Positions 25,574 to 34,670 of a stretch of DNA of 64,000 nucleotides are shown here, piece after piece. The position numbers and the translations under genes are program-made. The notes below the pieces were generated by a model that had not been told where the DNA came from, did not search any database, and saw nothing but the letters and a program-made list of their open reading frames with translations. Every line of letters starts with the position of its first letter. Within the stretch, counting starts at the first letter, position 1. Source of the DNA: Pseudomonadota bacterium. Its GTDB lineage: Bacteria; Pseudomonadota; Alphaproteobacteria; Rhodospirillales; Magnetospirillaceae. The stretch covers positions 1-64,000 of the forward strand of contig JAEXAH010000016.1 in NCBI GenBank assembly GCA_023458315.1. Direction: 5' to 3'.

Positions 25574-26304
25574 CAGCGCAGGATCACCGGCGCGGCGAAG
25601 GCATAGCCGGTCCCATGCACCGCCTCGATGGGCAGGGGGTGGCCCAGCACTTCCTCGCCCTTGGCGCGCAGGCGGCGCACCATGGAATCCACCGAACGGT
25701 CGCCCACGTCCCATTCCCGCTTGCCCAGGGCGCGGAAGATGTCGGCGCGCGACACCGGCTCGCCCGGGCGTTCGACCAGCAGGTTGACGAAGACCCGTTC
25801 GTTGGCGGTCAGCTTCAGCGCGCCGCCCTTGGGCGACAGCAATGCCCACGCCACCTGATCATAGATCCACCCGGCGGCGGCGGACGCGCTGGCGACGGCC
25901 ATGCCCGGGGCGGCGGCCGGGGCGGCGACGGGCGAGCCCGACACCTTGAGGCGGCGGGCCAGGGTCCGCACCTGGGCTTCCAGTTCGCGCAATTCGATGG
26001 GTTTGACCAGATAGACGTCGGCGCCGATTTCCAGCCCGACCACGCGGTCCACGTTCACGCCGCGCGCCGTCAGCATGATGATGCCGACGTCGGAATGGTC
26101 GCGCAGCCGTTTGGCGATGGAGAAACCATCCTCGCCGGGCAGGTTGACGTCCAGGATGATGATGTCGGCGGGCTGACGGGCCAGCGCCACGTCCAGTTCG
26201 ACACCGTCGCCGCATCCGGTGACGGCATGGCCACAGGCGGACAGGTATTCCACCAAATCCGCCCGGAGCGAGGATTCGTCCTCTACAACAACGATATGCG
26301 CCAT
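25573..26304 (-). CDS. OmpR-family response regulator
   Basis: A 243-residue response regulator and first gene of the six-gene minus-strand signalling operon. The receiver (1-120) has VVVEDESSLRADL, Asp at 52 (IIILDVNLPGEDG) and Lys in YLVKPIEL. A linker of Pro/Ala/Gly follows, then a winged-helix DNA-binding domain (about 150-240) with LTANERVFVNLLVERPGEPV and VDSMVRRLRAKG. The ATG at 26304 follows GGGGGCGG. A near-palindrome at 26385-26401, about 80 bp upstream, could be an autoregulatory site. It probably receives phosphate from one of the two kinases encoded downstream. Confidence 0.9.
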   Translation of the reverse strand: MAHIVVVEDESSLRADLVEYLSACGHAVTGCGDGVELDVALARQPADIIILDVNLPGEDGFSIAKRLRDHSDVGIIMLTARGVNVDRVVGLEIGADVYLVKPIELRELEAQVRTLARRLKVSGSPVAAPAAAPGMAVASASAAAGWIYDQVAWALLSPKGGALKLTANERVFVNLLVERPGEPVSRADIFRALGKREWDVGDRSVDSMVRRLRAKGEEVLGHPLPIEAVHGTGYAFAAPVILR

Positions 26305-26384
26305 GCTACCGCCCCCAAACGGCCGATCTGTGCATAATGAGCACCAGCCAGGGTAAGGCGTCAAATCGCAAACCATGGCGGCTT

Positions 26385-26401
26385 GTGACACAATGTATCA
26401 C
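26385..26401. promoter_or_regulatory. Near-palindrome upstream of the signalling operon
   Basis: A 17-bp imperfect palindrome of the form GTGAnACAnTGTnTCAC lies 81 bp upstream of the response regulator ATG, in the 187-bp spacer after the DnaA-domain gene. Half-sites GTGAnACA fit dimeric regulators in general; the spacing does not fit the CRP/FNR consensus. The factor is unknown. Confidence 0.35.
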
Positions 26402-26491
26402 CAGCCGCCGCCGCGTCCTCGCGGAAATCGCGCGGACACGGCACAGGGCGCTGGGGCGCGGGCGGAAAAGCCTCCGCCCCCGCTCACGCGA

Positions 26492-26857
26492 TCAGCCGCG
26501 CGGCGTGACGATCTTTTCCACCAGCTTGACCAGCAGGCGGTCCATGCGGCCGGCCCACACCTCGTCGCCGTCGATCATCTCGCGGCAGCGGCGGAAGGCG
26601 CGCAACACGGTGGTATGGCTGCGACCGCCGAACACCCGGCCCAGTTCGGGCAACGAGCACGACGTCAGCAGACGGGCGTAGTACATGGCGGCCATGCGCG
26701 GCTTCCAGATGCGGTGATCGCGCGAATGCACCATCATCTCGCGTTCCGACAGACCGAATTCGGCGGCCACGGTGGCGATGACCTCGGCCACGAACGGATC
26801 GCTGACCTTGTAGCGCAAGGGCGCCACGCTGCGGATCTCGGCAAGGGCGAGCGACAT
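26492..26857 (-). CDS. Stand-alone DnaA domain IV-like DNA-binding protein
   Basis: A 121-residue protein that is essentially only the DnaA C-terminal DNA-binding domain. The helix-turn-helix signature reads KPRMAAMYYARLLTSCSLPE followed by GGRSHTTV (77-84), matching the RPRQIAMYL and GGRDHTTV blocks of DnaA that contact DnaA boxes. There is no AAA+ domain, so it is neither DnaA nor Hda. Such proteins could compete with DnaA for its sites or act as transcription factors. The ATG at 26857 has the Shine-Dalgarno sequence AAGGGGG. It lies upstream of the signalling operon on the same strand. Confidence 0.85.
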   Translation of the reverse strand: MSLALAEIRSVAPLRYKVSDPFVAEVIATVAAEFGLSEREMMVHSRDHRIWKPRMAAMYYARLLTSCSLPELGRVFGGRSHTTVLRAFRRCREMIDGDEVWAGRMDRLLVKLVEKIVTPRG

Positions 26858-27095
26858 AACAAACCCCCTTCAGACATAAACTCTTGGCTGGGATTGTGCG
26901 CATGTCCGCGTCTTGATCCCACCCGCGAGTTGCAACGGCTTGTGTCGCCCTGTAACCCGCAATGTGAACAATTCGCAGCGCACCCGTCACAGCGAGATAC
27001 ATCCTAAAGGCATAATGTGCGTTTGAGAAGCTCTATATTTATCGTATGGTAAATGCATTATTAGAAAGATTCTTGATAAATTCCCGTGCCGGTAT
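26858..27095. other. AT-richer intergenic region
   Basis: A 238-bp gap between the DnaA-domain gene and the end of the iminopeptidase gene, holding a stretch (about 27005-27080) much richer in A/T than the rest of the window. It should contain the promoter of the DnaA-domain gene. I see no perfect DnaA box, no hairpin of note and no small gene that can be supported. Confidence 0.5.
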
Positions 27096-28031
27096 TCAGC
27101 GCACCACCGCCTTCAGCCCCTCCATGGCCGCCACCAGGGACTGGCGGATGCCCGGCTCCATGGCCGAATGCCCGGCGTCGGGCACCATGACCAGCCGCGC
27201 GGCGGGCCAGGCGCGGACCAGATCGTGGGCGCTGACCGGCGGACAGACCATGTCGTAGCGCCCCTGCACCACCACGCCGGGCAGATGGCGGATGCGGTCG
27301 ATGTCGCGCAGCAACTGGTCCGGCGCCAGAAAGCCGCCATGCACCATGTAATGGCATTCCAGCCGGGCCATGGCCAGGGCGGCGTCCGGGTCCGACCCGG
27401 CCAGGGCCGGGCGCGGCAACAGCCGGGCGCAGGCTTCCTCGTAGCCGCACCACAACCGGGCGGCGGGCAGGTGGACCGCCGGATCGGGATCGGTCAGGCG
27501 GGCGTACCACGCCTGCAATTCCGGCCCGGCATCCCCGGCCACATGGGCGGCGAAACGCTGGCGTTCCTCGGGGAAAAAGGTGCCCATGCCGGTCATGAAC
27601 CACTCGATCTCGGCCGGGCGGCACAGGAACACGCCGCGCAGCACGAAGGCCAAGGCGCGTTCGGGATGGGCCTGACCGTAGGCCAGGGCCAGGGTGCTGC
27701 CCCACGAGCCGCCGAACAGCACCCAGCGTTCGATGCCCAGCAGGTGGCGCAGCAATTCCATGTCGGCCACCAGCGCCGGGGTATTGTTGTCCGCGACCGA
27801 GGCATGGGGCAGCGACCGGCCGCACCCCCGCTGGTCGAACATCACCACCCGCCAGAAACGCGGGTCGAAGAAGCGGCGGTAGGTGGGGGCGCATCCGGCG
27901 CCGGGACCGCCATGGACGAACAGCACCGGCACGCCGTGGGGATTGCCCGATTCCTCCCAATACAGGGTGTGGCCGTCCCCCACCTCGAGCATGCCCGAGG
28001 CGTTGGCGTCGAAAGGCGGGTAAAGGTCCAT
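27096..28031 (-). CDS. pip: Proline iminopeptidase
   Basis: A 311-residue alpha/beta-hydrolase that removes N-terminal proline from peptides (S33 family). The oxyanion block FVHGGPGAG is near 38-46, FDQRGCGRS at 65-73, the nucleophile Ser at about 109 in GGSWGS, the acidic residue in GRYDMVCP and the His in PDAGHSAM, so the catalytic triad is complete. The length matches the family. The ATG at 28031 is preferred; the 21 upstream codons in the same frame are not conserved-looking. It is divergent from queA with only about 77 bp between starts. Confidence 0.92.
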   Translation of the reverse strand: MDLYPPFDANASGMLEVGDGHTLYWEESGNPHGVPVLFVHGGPGAGCAPTYRRFFDPRFWRVVMFDQRGCGRSLPHASVADNNTPALVADMELLRHLLGIERWVLFGGSWGSTLALAYGQAHPERALAFVLRGVFLCRPAEIEWFMTGMGTFFPEERQRFAAHVAGDAGPELQAWYARLTDPDPAVHLPAARLWCGYEEACARLLPRPALAGSDPDAALAMARLECHYMVHGGFLAPDQLLRDIDRIRHLPGVVVQGRYDMVCPPVSAHDLVRAWPAARLVMVPDAGHSAMEPGIRQSLVAAMEGLKAVVR

Positions 28032-28108
28032 GGCGACGAAGATTCCTGTGGGCCGGGGAAAGCCACAATAGCATTGACGCCCGGACGCGGGCACCCTACA
28101 CCCCGGCC

Positions 28109-29164
28109 ATGGACGTCGATCTTTTCGATTTCGAGCTGCCGCGCGACCTGATCGCCGAGCGCCCCATCACCCCGCGCGACGCGGCGCGGCTGCTGCACGT
28201 CGCGGCCAGCGGTCTGGAAGACAGCCATGTGCGCGACCTGCCCGCCCTGTTGCAGCCCGGCGACGTGCTGGTCAGCAACGACACCCGGGTCATTCCGGCA
28301 CGCCTGTTTGGAAGTCGTGCCGGAGGCGCGCCAAACGACCCACGCGGAGAGGCTGGGGTCGAAGTCACCCTGCACGAACGCATCGCCCTCGATTCCTGGA
28401 AAGCCTTCGCCCGTCCGGCCAAGAAGCTGCGCCTGGGCGACGTCGTGCGCTTCGGCGGCGATTTCGCGGCCGAGGTGGCGGAAAAAGGCGAGGCGGGCGA
28501 GGTGACGCTGCGCTTCGACCGGTCCGGCGACGCGCTGATGCTGGCGCTGGAGGAACACGGCACGCTGCCGTTGCCGCCCTATATCCGCAAGGGCGAGGCG
28601 GACGCGGCCGACCGCGACGATTACCAGACGGTGTTCGCCCGGCATAAGGGCGCGGTGGCCGCCCCCACCGCCGGATTGCACTTCACCCCCGAATTGCTGG
28701 CGGCGCTGGACGCGCGCGGCATCACCCGGCTGACGGTGACGCTGCATGTGGGCGCCGGCACCTTCCTGCCGGTCAAGGTGGACGACACCAGGGACCACAA
28801 GATGCATGCCGAGCGCGGCATCGTCACCGCCGACATCGCCGCCACCATCAACGCCGCCAAGGCGGCGGGCCGCCGGGTGGTGGCGGTGGGCACCACCTCG
28901 TTGCGGCTGCTGGAAAGCGCCACCGATGCCGATGGCGTGCTGCACCCGTTCGACGGCGCCACCGACATCTTCATCACCCCGGGCTACCGCTTCCGGCTGG
29001 TGGACGTGCTGATGACCAATTTCCACCTGCCGCGCTCGACCCTGTTCATGCTGGTGTCCGCCTTCGCCGGGCTGGACACTATGCGGGCGGCCTATGCCCA
29101 TGCCATGGCATCGGGTTATCGTTTCTATTCCTACGGCGACGCCTGTTTGCTGGAGAAATGCTAG
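28109..29164 (+). CDS. queA: S-adenosylmethionine:tRNA ribosyltransferase-isomerase
   Basis: A 351-residue enzyme that adds the epoxycyclopentane part of queuosine to preQ1-modified tRNA, using the ribosyl group of S-adenosylmethionine. Typical blocks are [43 protein letters not shown] and [17 protein letters not shown]. The segment [13 protein letters not shown] after ARLFGSR is longer than in most relatives, where a Gly-rich hairpin precedes VEV. It precedes tgt on the same strand, giving two steps of the queuosine pathway together. Confidence 0.94.
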   Translation: MDVDLFDFELPRDLIAERPITPRDAARLLHVAASGLEDSHVRDLPALLQPGDVLVSNDTRVIPARLFGSRAGGAPNDPRGEAGVEVTLHERIALDSWKAFARPAKKLRLGDVVRFGGDFAAEVAEKGEAGEVTLRFDRSGDALMLALEEHGTLPLPPYIRKGEADAADRDDYQTVFARHKGAVAAPTAGLHFTPELLAALDARGITRLTVTLHVGAGTFLPVKVDDTRDHKMHAERGIVTADIAATINAAKAAGRRVVAVGTTSLRLLESATDADGVLHPFDGATDIFITPGYRFRLVDVLMTNFHLPRSTLFMLVSAFAGLDTMRAAYAHAMASGYRFYSYGDACLLEKC

Positions 29165-29291
29165 ACTTCCCCCTCCCCCGCCGCCGGGGGAGGGCTGGGG
29201 TGGGGGCCTGCCGCCGCCCGTATCGCCGCTGCCATTACCCCCCTCCCGGCCTCCCCCCGCGCCGGGCGCGAGGGGAGGAGAGACCGAGATC
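29165..29291. repeat. GC-rich hairpin region between queA and tgt
   Basis: This 127-bp gap holds two palindromic units: CCTCCCCC followed by GGGGGAGG at about 29173-29194, and CCTCCCCCCGCGCC pairing with GGGCGCGAGGGGAGG at about 29250-29280. The first resembles a widespread GGGGAGGG-type genomic palindrome. They may attenuate or stabilise the queA-tgt transcript. A purine-rich GGGGAGGAG lies about 11 bases upstream of the tgt ATG and may serve as its Shine-Dalgarno sequence. Confidence 0.5.
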
Positions 29292-30418
<1,127 letters not shown>

Positions 30419-30419
<1 letters not shown>

Positions 30420-31444
30420 TGCGCGCCGGCATCGCCTGCGCCCTGGCCTCGGCCCTGCTGTTCGGCGCCTCGGCGCCACTGGCCAAGCTGCTGTTGGGCC
30501 ATGTGGACCCGTGGCTGCTGGCCGGGCTGCTGTATCTGGGCTCGGGCGTCGGCTTGCTGGTGCTGCGCCCCTTGCTGCCGCGCCAGGGCGGCGCCCTGGC
30601 CCGCGCCGATTGGCCGTGGCTGGCGACGGCGGTGCTGGCGGGCGGCATCGCCGGGCCGGTGCTGATGATGGTCGGTCTGGCCCACACCCCGGCGGCCAGC
30701 GCCGCCTTGGCCCTCAATCTGGAAGGCGTCTTCACTTTGGCTCTGGCCTGGGTGGTGTTCCGCGAGAACGTGGACCGCCGCCTGCTGGTGGGCGCCGCCG
30801 CCATCCTGGCCGGTGCCGCGCTGCTGTCGTGGCAGGACGGCGCCAGCGGCGGCGGCTGGGGTCTGGCGGCCATCGCCGGGGCCTGTCTGGCCTGGGCCAT
30901 CGACAACAACCTGACCCGCAAGATCTCGGCGGGCGACCCGGTGCAGATCGCGCTGATCAAGGGCCTGATTGCGGGTGCCGTCAACACGGGCCTGGCGCTG
31001 GCCGCCGGGCAAGCCCTGCCCGCCGGACCGGTGATGCTGGCGGCGGGCGCCCTGGGCCTGGGCGCCTATGGCCTGTCGCTGGTGCTGTTCGTGCTGGCGC
31101 TGCGCGGCCTGGGCACCGCCCGCACCGGCGCCTATTTCTCCACCGCGCCGTTCGTCGGCGCCGTGCTGGCGGTGCTGGTGCTGGGCGAGGCGCCGACGCC
31201 GCTGCTGGCCGCCGCCGGGCTGCTGATGGCGCTGGGCCTGTACCTGCATCTGACCGAGGACCACGCCCACGACCACGTGCACGAGGCGCTGGAGCACGAT
31301 CACCCCCACCGCCACGACGACCATCACCAGCACGGCCATGACGGCCCGGACCCCGCCCTGCCGCACAGCCACGCCCACGCCCACCCGCGCCTGGTGCACC
31401 GCCACCCCCATTACCCCGACATCCACCACCGCCATAATCATTAG
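30419..31444 (+). CDS. EamA-family transporter with His-rich C-terminal tail
   Basis: A 341-residue inner-membrane protein with ten hydrophobic helices in two EamA repeats (about 5-280). The last 65 residues are very His-rich (DHAHDHVHEALEHDHPHRH and similar), a composition typical of Ni, Co, Zn or Cu binding tails. The tail suggests metal buffering or metal-dependent control of the transporter; the substrate is unknown. The start codon overlaps the tgt stop, so it is co-transcribed with a zinc enzyme of queuosine synthesis. The His-rich part is similar in character to the protein at 56836. Confidence 0.85.
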
Positions 31445-31450
31445 TCAAAG

Positions 31451-31492
31451 TCCCTCGCCGGGCGGGCGCATCCGCGCCCTTGGCCGCCGCAT
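31451..31492 (+). repeat. ATCC-loop repeat element, copy A
   Basis: A constant box CCCTCGCCGGGC is followed by the stem GGGCGC, loop ATCC, stem GCGCCC and then TTGGCCGC. It is one of four copies in this window with compensating stem changes. It lies just after the stop of the His-tailed transporter. Confidence 0.7.
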
Positions 31493-31560
31493 CGCGGCTG
31501 GCCGGATTGGTGCTGACCCTGCCGCTGGCGGCGCGCCGGATGACGCGGGACCGGGCATGA

Positions 31561-31593
31561 AAAAAGCCCCGCCGGTTCCGGCGGGGCTTTTCC
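31561..31593. terminator. Bidirectional intrinsic terminator
   Basis: A perfect stem GCCCCGCCG with CGGCGGGGC and loop GTTC is flanked by AAAAAA on the left and TTTT on the right. It can end transcription from the His-tailed transporter (plus strand) and from the enoyl-CoA hydratase gene (minus strand). Confidence 0.8.
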
Positions 31594-31609
31594 ATGGGCA
31601 TCAGGCTTA

Positions 31610-31643
31610 GAGCAGCGCGCCTTTAATCTGAGGCGCGCCGCTC
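31610..31643. repeat. Hairpin beside repeat copy B
   Basis: Arms GAGCAGCGCGCCT and AGGCGCGCCGCTC enclose TTAATCTG. It adjoins the ATCC-loop element at 31652. Confidence 0.55.
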
Positions 31644-31651
31644 CTGCGCCC

Positions 31652-31697
31652 ATTGCGGGCGCGGCCAAGCGGGCGGATGCCCGCGCCCGGCGAGGGG
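31652..31697 (-). repeat. ATCC-loop repeat element, copy B
   Basis: Read on the minus strand: CCCTCGCCGGGC, stem GCGGGC, loop ATCC, stem GCCCGC, TTGGCCGC, then a second small stem with an AATG loop. It is inverted relative to copy A, 200 bp away. Confidence 0.7.
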
Positions 31698-31703
31698 CAA
31701 TAC

Positions 31704-31726
31704 GTGATGCAGATTTTCTGCATCAC
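31704..31726. terminator. Perfect hairpin just after the enoyl-CoA hydratase gene
   Basis: GTGATGCAGA, TTT, TCTGCATCAC form a perfect 10-bp stem with a 3-base loop, 3 bp past the hydratase stop on the minus strand. There is no T run, so its role may be mRNA 3'-end protection rather than termination. Confidence 0.55.
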
Positions 31727-31729
31727 GGT

Positions 31730-32506
31730 CTAACGGTTCTTGAAGGCCGGGCTGCGCTTTTCGGCGAAGGCGGCCATGCCTTCCTTCTGGTCCTCGGTGG
31801 CGAAGGCCGACTGGAACAGGCGGCGCTCCAGGTGCACGCCCTGGGCCAGGGTGGTTTCGAAGGCGGCGTTCACCGCTTCCTTGGCCATGTAGACGATGGG
31901 GCGCGACATGGAGGCGATGCGCTCGGCCACCTTCAGCGCCTCTTCCAGCAGGTCGGCGGCCGGGACGATGCGCGACACCAGACCGGCGCGCTCGGCCTCG
32001 GCGGCGTCCATCATGCGGCCGGTCAGCACCATTTCCATGGCCTTGGACTTGCCCACGGCGCGGGTCAGGCGCTGGGTGCCGCCGGCACCGGGAATGGTGC
32101 CGATGGTGATTTCCGGCTGACCGAACTTGGCGTTGTCGGCGGCCAGGATGAAGTCGCACATCATGGCCATTTCACAGCCGCCGCCCAGGGCGTAACCGGC
32201 CACGGCGGCGATCACCGGCTTGCGGCACGTGGTGACGCGTTCCCAGCCGTTGGTGATGAAGTCTTCCAGATAGGCGTCCATGTAGGACTTGGAGGCCATT
32301 TCCTTGATGTCGGCACCGGCGGCGAACGCCTTTTCCGAACCGGTCAGCACGATGGCGCCGATCTCGGCATCGGCCTCGAAGGCGTCCAGGGCCTGGCCCA
32401 GCTCGCGGATCAGGGCGGCGCACAGGGCGTTCAGCGCCTTGGGGCGGTTCAGGGTGATCAGGCCGACCTGGCCCCGGGTTTCGACGGTAATGTTCTCGAA
32501 CGGCAT
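31730..32506 (-). CDS. Enoyl-CoA hydratase
   Basis: A 258-residue crotonase-family enzyme that hydrates trans-2-enoyl-CoA in beta-oxidation or a related pathway. The oxyanion segment [11 protein letters not shown] is at 60-70. The two catalytic Glu residues are at 112 (GGGCEMAM) and 132 (FGQPEITIG), followed by [11 protein letters not shown]. The length and C-terminal [12 protein letters not shown] are typical for short-chain enoyl-CoA hydratase. It is alone or first in a short transcript, with the small exported protein gene about 20 bp upstream on the same strand. Confidence 0.92.
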   Translation of the reverse strand: MPFENITVETRGQVGLITLNRPKALNALCAALIRELGQALDAFEADAEIGAIVLTGSEKAFAAGADIKEMASKSYMDAYLEDFITNGWERVTTCRKPVIAAVAGYALGGGCEMAMMCDFILAADNAKFGQPEITIGTIPGAGGTQRLTRAVGKSKAMEMVLTGRMMDAAEAERAGLVSRIVPAADLLEEALKVAERIASMSRPIVYMAKEAVNAAFETTLAQGVHLERRLFQSAFATEDQKEGMAAFAEKRSPAFKNR

Positions 32507-32527
32507 CAGTGGGTCTCCCCTATCCGG

Positions 32528-32884
32528 TCATTCCGGAGAAATGGTGAAATGGACCACCAGCGCGCGGCCATCCGCCTCGGTGTCGATCTTCAACACCTCC
32601 GCCTCGCGGCGGTACAGCAGGTCGGATTCGCGCGTCCAGCCCAACTGGGGCAGGGTGGCGGCATAGAATTTCAGGATGTCGGCGGCTTTGACCGCTCCTT
32701 TTGCATAGCCCTCGATGATCCGGCCGCCGGGACTGTCGAAGGACAGGCCCGAGCCCTCCACCTCGGTCAGACCGGGTGCGAGCGGCAGGTCCTCGTACAC
32801 GCCAAGGAATCCCTCGGCCCGGGCGTCCAGCCCCCAGCCGAGCCCCAGCGCAAGGGCGATGAAGAGTGTGAGTAAGGTCCGCAT
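32528..32884 (-). CDS. Small exported protein of unknown function
   Basis: A 118-residue protein with a signal peptide (MRTLLTLFIALALGLGWG to DARAEG). The mature part has blocks GVYEDLPLAPGLTEV, GYAKGAVKAADILKFYAATL and LGWTR, a pattern I have met in small exported alphaproteobacterial proteins near mutM, but no function is known to me. The ATG at 32884 begins the signal peptide. It lies 20 bp downstream of mutM and upstream of the enoyl-CoA hydratase gene, so all three are probably one transcript. Confidence 0.75.
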   Translation of the reverse strand: MRTLLTLFIALALGLGWGLDARAEGFLGVYEDLPLAPGLTEVEGSGLSFDSPGGRIIEGYAKGAVKAADILKFYAATLPQLGWTRESDLLYRREAEVLKIDTEADGRALVVHFTISPE

Positions 32885-32903
32885 GGCACCCTGGGCTATA
32901 ACA

Positions 32904-33746
32904 TCAACGTTGTTTTGACGCACAGTAGAAAGTGGAGCGCCCGGCCTGGACGATGCGCCGGACGCCGCCGGTGCTGGCGGTGTCGCAGGTGCAATCCGGG
33001 CACTTTTCCCCCTCGCGGTCGTAGACGGCAAAGGAATGCTGGAAGTACCCCAGCTCGCCGGTCGGCTGCACGTGATCCTTGAGTGACGACCCGCCCGCGG
33101 CGATGGCGGCGCCCAGCACGTCCTTGATGGCGGGCACCAGAAGGGCGATTTCGGCGCCCGTCAACGACGCCGCCGCGCGGGTCGGCAGGATGCCCGCGCG
33201 GAACAGGCTTTCCGACACGTAGATATTGCCCAGCCCGGCGACGATCTTCTGATCCAGCAGCGCCGCCTTGACGGGCGTCGCCCGCCCGGCCAGACGGTCG
33301 GCCAGCACGGTATCGGTGAAGGCATCGTCCAGCGGCTCCGGCCCCAGCCCGGCCAGCAGCGGATGGGCGTCCAGAACAGCCGCGTCGCACAGATCCAGCA
33401 GGCCGAAGCGGCGCGGGTCGCAATAGGTGACGGTGGTGCCGTCGGCGGTGACGAATTCCACGTGGTCGTGCGGTCCCGGCGGTTCGTTGCGGCCACGGGT
33501 GATGACCATGCGGCCCGACATGCCCAGATGGCCCAGCATCACCAGCCCGCCGTCCAACCGCACCAGCAGGTATTTGGCGCGGCGGCCGACAGTCTGGATG
33601 ACGCGGCCTTCCAGGCGCCGGGCGAAATCCGGCGGCAGGGGTTTGCGTAGATCGGGGCGGCGACAGGTGATGCGGGCCAGGGTACGGCCCTCCCACACGG
33701 CGGCCAGCCCCCGGGCGACGGTCTCGACTTCGGGAAGCTCGGGCAT
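32904..33746 (-). CDS. mutM: Formamidopyrimidine-DNA glycosylase
   Basis: A 280-residue base-excision repair enzyme removing 8-oxoguanine and ring-opened purines. The N-terminus [13 protein letters not shown] carries the catalytic Pro-2 and Glu-3. The H2TH region is present ([16 protein letters not shown]), and the C-terminal zinc finger includes the Arg of QAGRSTF. The zinc finger reads CPDCTC, then YCASKQR, so the fourth zinc cysteine, normally three residues after the third, is Lys; the extra Cys in CPDCTC might substitute. Divergent from the MNT/HEPN module and ubiE. Confidence 0.92.
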   Translation of the reverse strand: MPELPEVETVARGLAAVWEGRTLARITCRRPDLRKPLPPDFARRLEGRVIQTVGRRAKYLLVRLDGGLVMLGHLGMSGRMVITRGRNEPPGPHDHVEFVTADGTTVTYCDPRRFGLLDLCDAAVLDAHPLLAGLGPEPLDDAFTDTVLADRLAGRATPVKAALLDQKIVAGLGNIYVSESLFRAGILPTRAAASLTGAEIALLVPAIKDVLGAAIAAGGSSLKDHVQPTGELGYFQHSFAVYDREGEKCPDCTCDTASTGGVRRIVQAGRSTFYCASKQR

Positions 33747-33758
33747 GCCAGCAGCCTA

Positions 33759-33792
33759 GAACCCCAGGCTTGAAATGTGAAGCCTAGGGTTC
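33759..33792. repeat. Hairpin beside repeat copy C
   Basis: Arms GAACCCCAGGCTT and AAGCCTAGGGTTC pair with one mismatch around GAAATGT, 12 bp upstream of the mutM start. It may be part of the mutM leader or a partner of the adjacent repeat element. Confidence 0.5.
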
Positions 33793-33800
33793 CGGCGAGC

Positions 33801-33846
33801 ATTGAGCGAGCGGCCACGCGCCCGGATGGGTGCGCCCGGCGAGGGA
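33801..33846 (-). repeat. ATCC-loop repeat element, copy C
   Basis: Read on the minus strand: CCCTCGCCGGGC, GCACCC, ATCC, GGGCGC, GTGGCCGC. The stem has one mismatch (A opposite C). It lies between mutM and the direct repeat that borders the MNT/HEPN module. Confidence 0.65.
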
Positions 33847-33872
33847 AAGTCGTCAAAGGCGAAGCCGCGCAT

Positions 33873-33901
33873 GCTCTGGCAAGGCGGGCGCGGTTGGGGT
33901 A
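33873..33901 (+). repeat. 29-bp direct repeat, left copy
   Basis: Identical to 34629-34657. It ends 10 bases before the ATG of the nucleotidyltransferase gene and so forms the left boundary of the MNT/HEPN module. It contains GCGGTTGGGGTA at its 3' end, which may supply part of the ribosome-binding or promoter sequence. Confidence 0.9.
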
Positions 33902-33911
33902 CCCTCGGGCC

Positions 33912-34226
33912 ATGACCGCCGTGCCCGATTCCCTGCTGAAATCCATCGTCGAGGTGTACGCCCCCCGACGCGTGGTGCTGTTCGGCAGCACGGCGCGGGG
34001 CGAAGCCGCCGCCGACAGCGACCTGGATCTGCTGGTGGTGCTGGACGACGACGCCCCGCCCGAGGCGTTGTCATGGCGCCGCCGCGCCCAGGCCCGTCGC
34101 GGTTATGGTGGCGCCGTGGACATCATCCCCTGCCGCGAGAGTGTGCTGGCGGAGCGGTCCCGTGCCGCCGGGTCCTTTGCCGACACCGTGCTGCGCGAGG
34201 GCGTGGTGGTCTATGAACGGCATTGA
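33912..34226 (+). CDS. Minimal nucleotidyltransferase (MNT) domain protein
   Basis: A 104-residue protein of the DNA polymerase beta superfamily. VVLFGSTARG and SDLDLLVVL give the exact GSx10DxD active-site pattern, and a third Asp is present in GGAVDIIPC, so it looks catalytically complete. In MNT/HEPN toxin-antitoxin pairs the MNT protein adds AMP to the HEPN toxin and silences it. The stop overlaps the HEPN gene start by 14 bp. The pair lies between two identical 29-bp repeats. Whether it is a toxin-antitoxin pair is inference. Confidence 0.87.
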   Translation: MTAVPDSLLKSIVEVYAPRRVVLFGSTARGEAAADSDLDLLVVLDDDAPPEALSWRRRAQARRGYGGAVDIIPCRESVLAERSRAAGSFADTVLREGVVVYERH

Positions 34227-34629
34227 CCCCCACCAATGGTCCGAGGCGCTTCGCTGGATCGCCAAGGCCGACGAAGACCGGCGCGGCGCCGCGCTGCTGC
34301 TGGCCGCCGAACCGCCGTTGCTCGACCCCGCCGCCTATCATTGCCAGCAAGCGGCGGAGAAACTGTTGAAGGCACTGCTGGCCGCCGCCGCGCGCCCCGT
34401 TCCCCGCAGCCACGATCTCGAGCATCTGGGGCGCCTTGTCGCCGACGCTCTGCCCGTCATGGCGATGACGGCAGCGGCGCTTGCGGATTTCACGCCCTGG
34501 GGTACCGCCACCCGCTATCCCGACCTGGAAAGCGGCATGGGCATCATGCCCGCCGACATCCGCGACGCCCTGGCCGCCATCGACGCATTGCGCAACGCCA
34601 TTTCGGCCATCGCGCCGCCCAATCCCTAG
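34213..34629 (+). CDS. HEPN-domain protein paired with MNT
   Basis: A 138-residue helical HEPN protein with the family blocks AYHCQQAAEKLLKALL (about 45-60), PRSHDLEHLGRLV and TRYPD. It belongs to the HEPN class that is next to nucleotidyltransferases. I do not see the C-terminal Rx4-6H RNase motif of the HepT type; only an RPVPRSH stretch resembles it in spacing, so RNase activity cannot be claimed. The gene starts inside the MNT gene and its stop codon TAG merges with the right-hand 29-bp repeat, 41 bp before ubiE. Confidence 0.85.
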   Translation: MNGIDPHQWSEALRWIAKADEDRRGAALLLAAEPPLLDPAAYHCQQAAEKLLKALLAAAARPVPRSHDLEHLGRLVADALPVMAMTAAALADFTPWGTATRYPDLESGMGIMPADIRDALAAIDALRNAISAIAPPNP

Positions 34630-34657
34630 CTCTGGCAAGGCGGGCGCGGTTGGGGTA
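34629..34657 (+). repeat. 29-bp direct repeat, right copy
   Basis: Identical to 33873-33901, 756 bp away. Its first base is the last base of the HEPN stop codon, and it ends 13 bases before the ubiE ATG. It is the right boundary of the MNT/HEPN module. Confidence 0.9.
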
Positions 34658-34670
34658 AGGTGCGGCCACC

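Noticed and set aside
29094..29291. Pro-rich N-terminal extension of Tgt
   Set aside because: The extension is the in-frame translation of the GC-rich repeat and of queA's end; the conserved Tgt sequence starts at the ATG at 29292.
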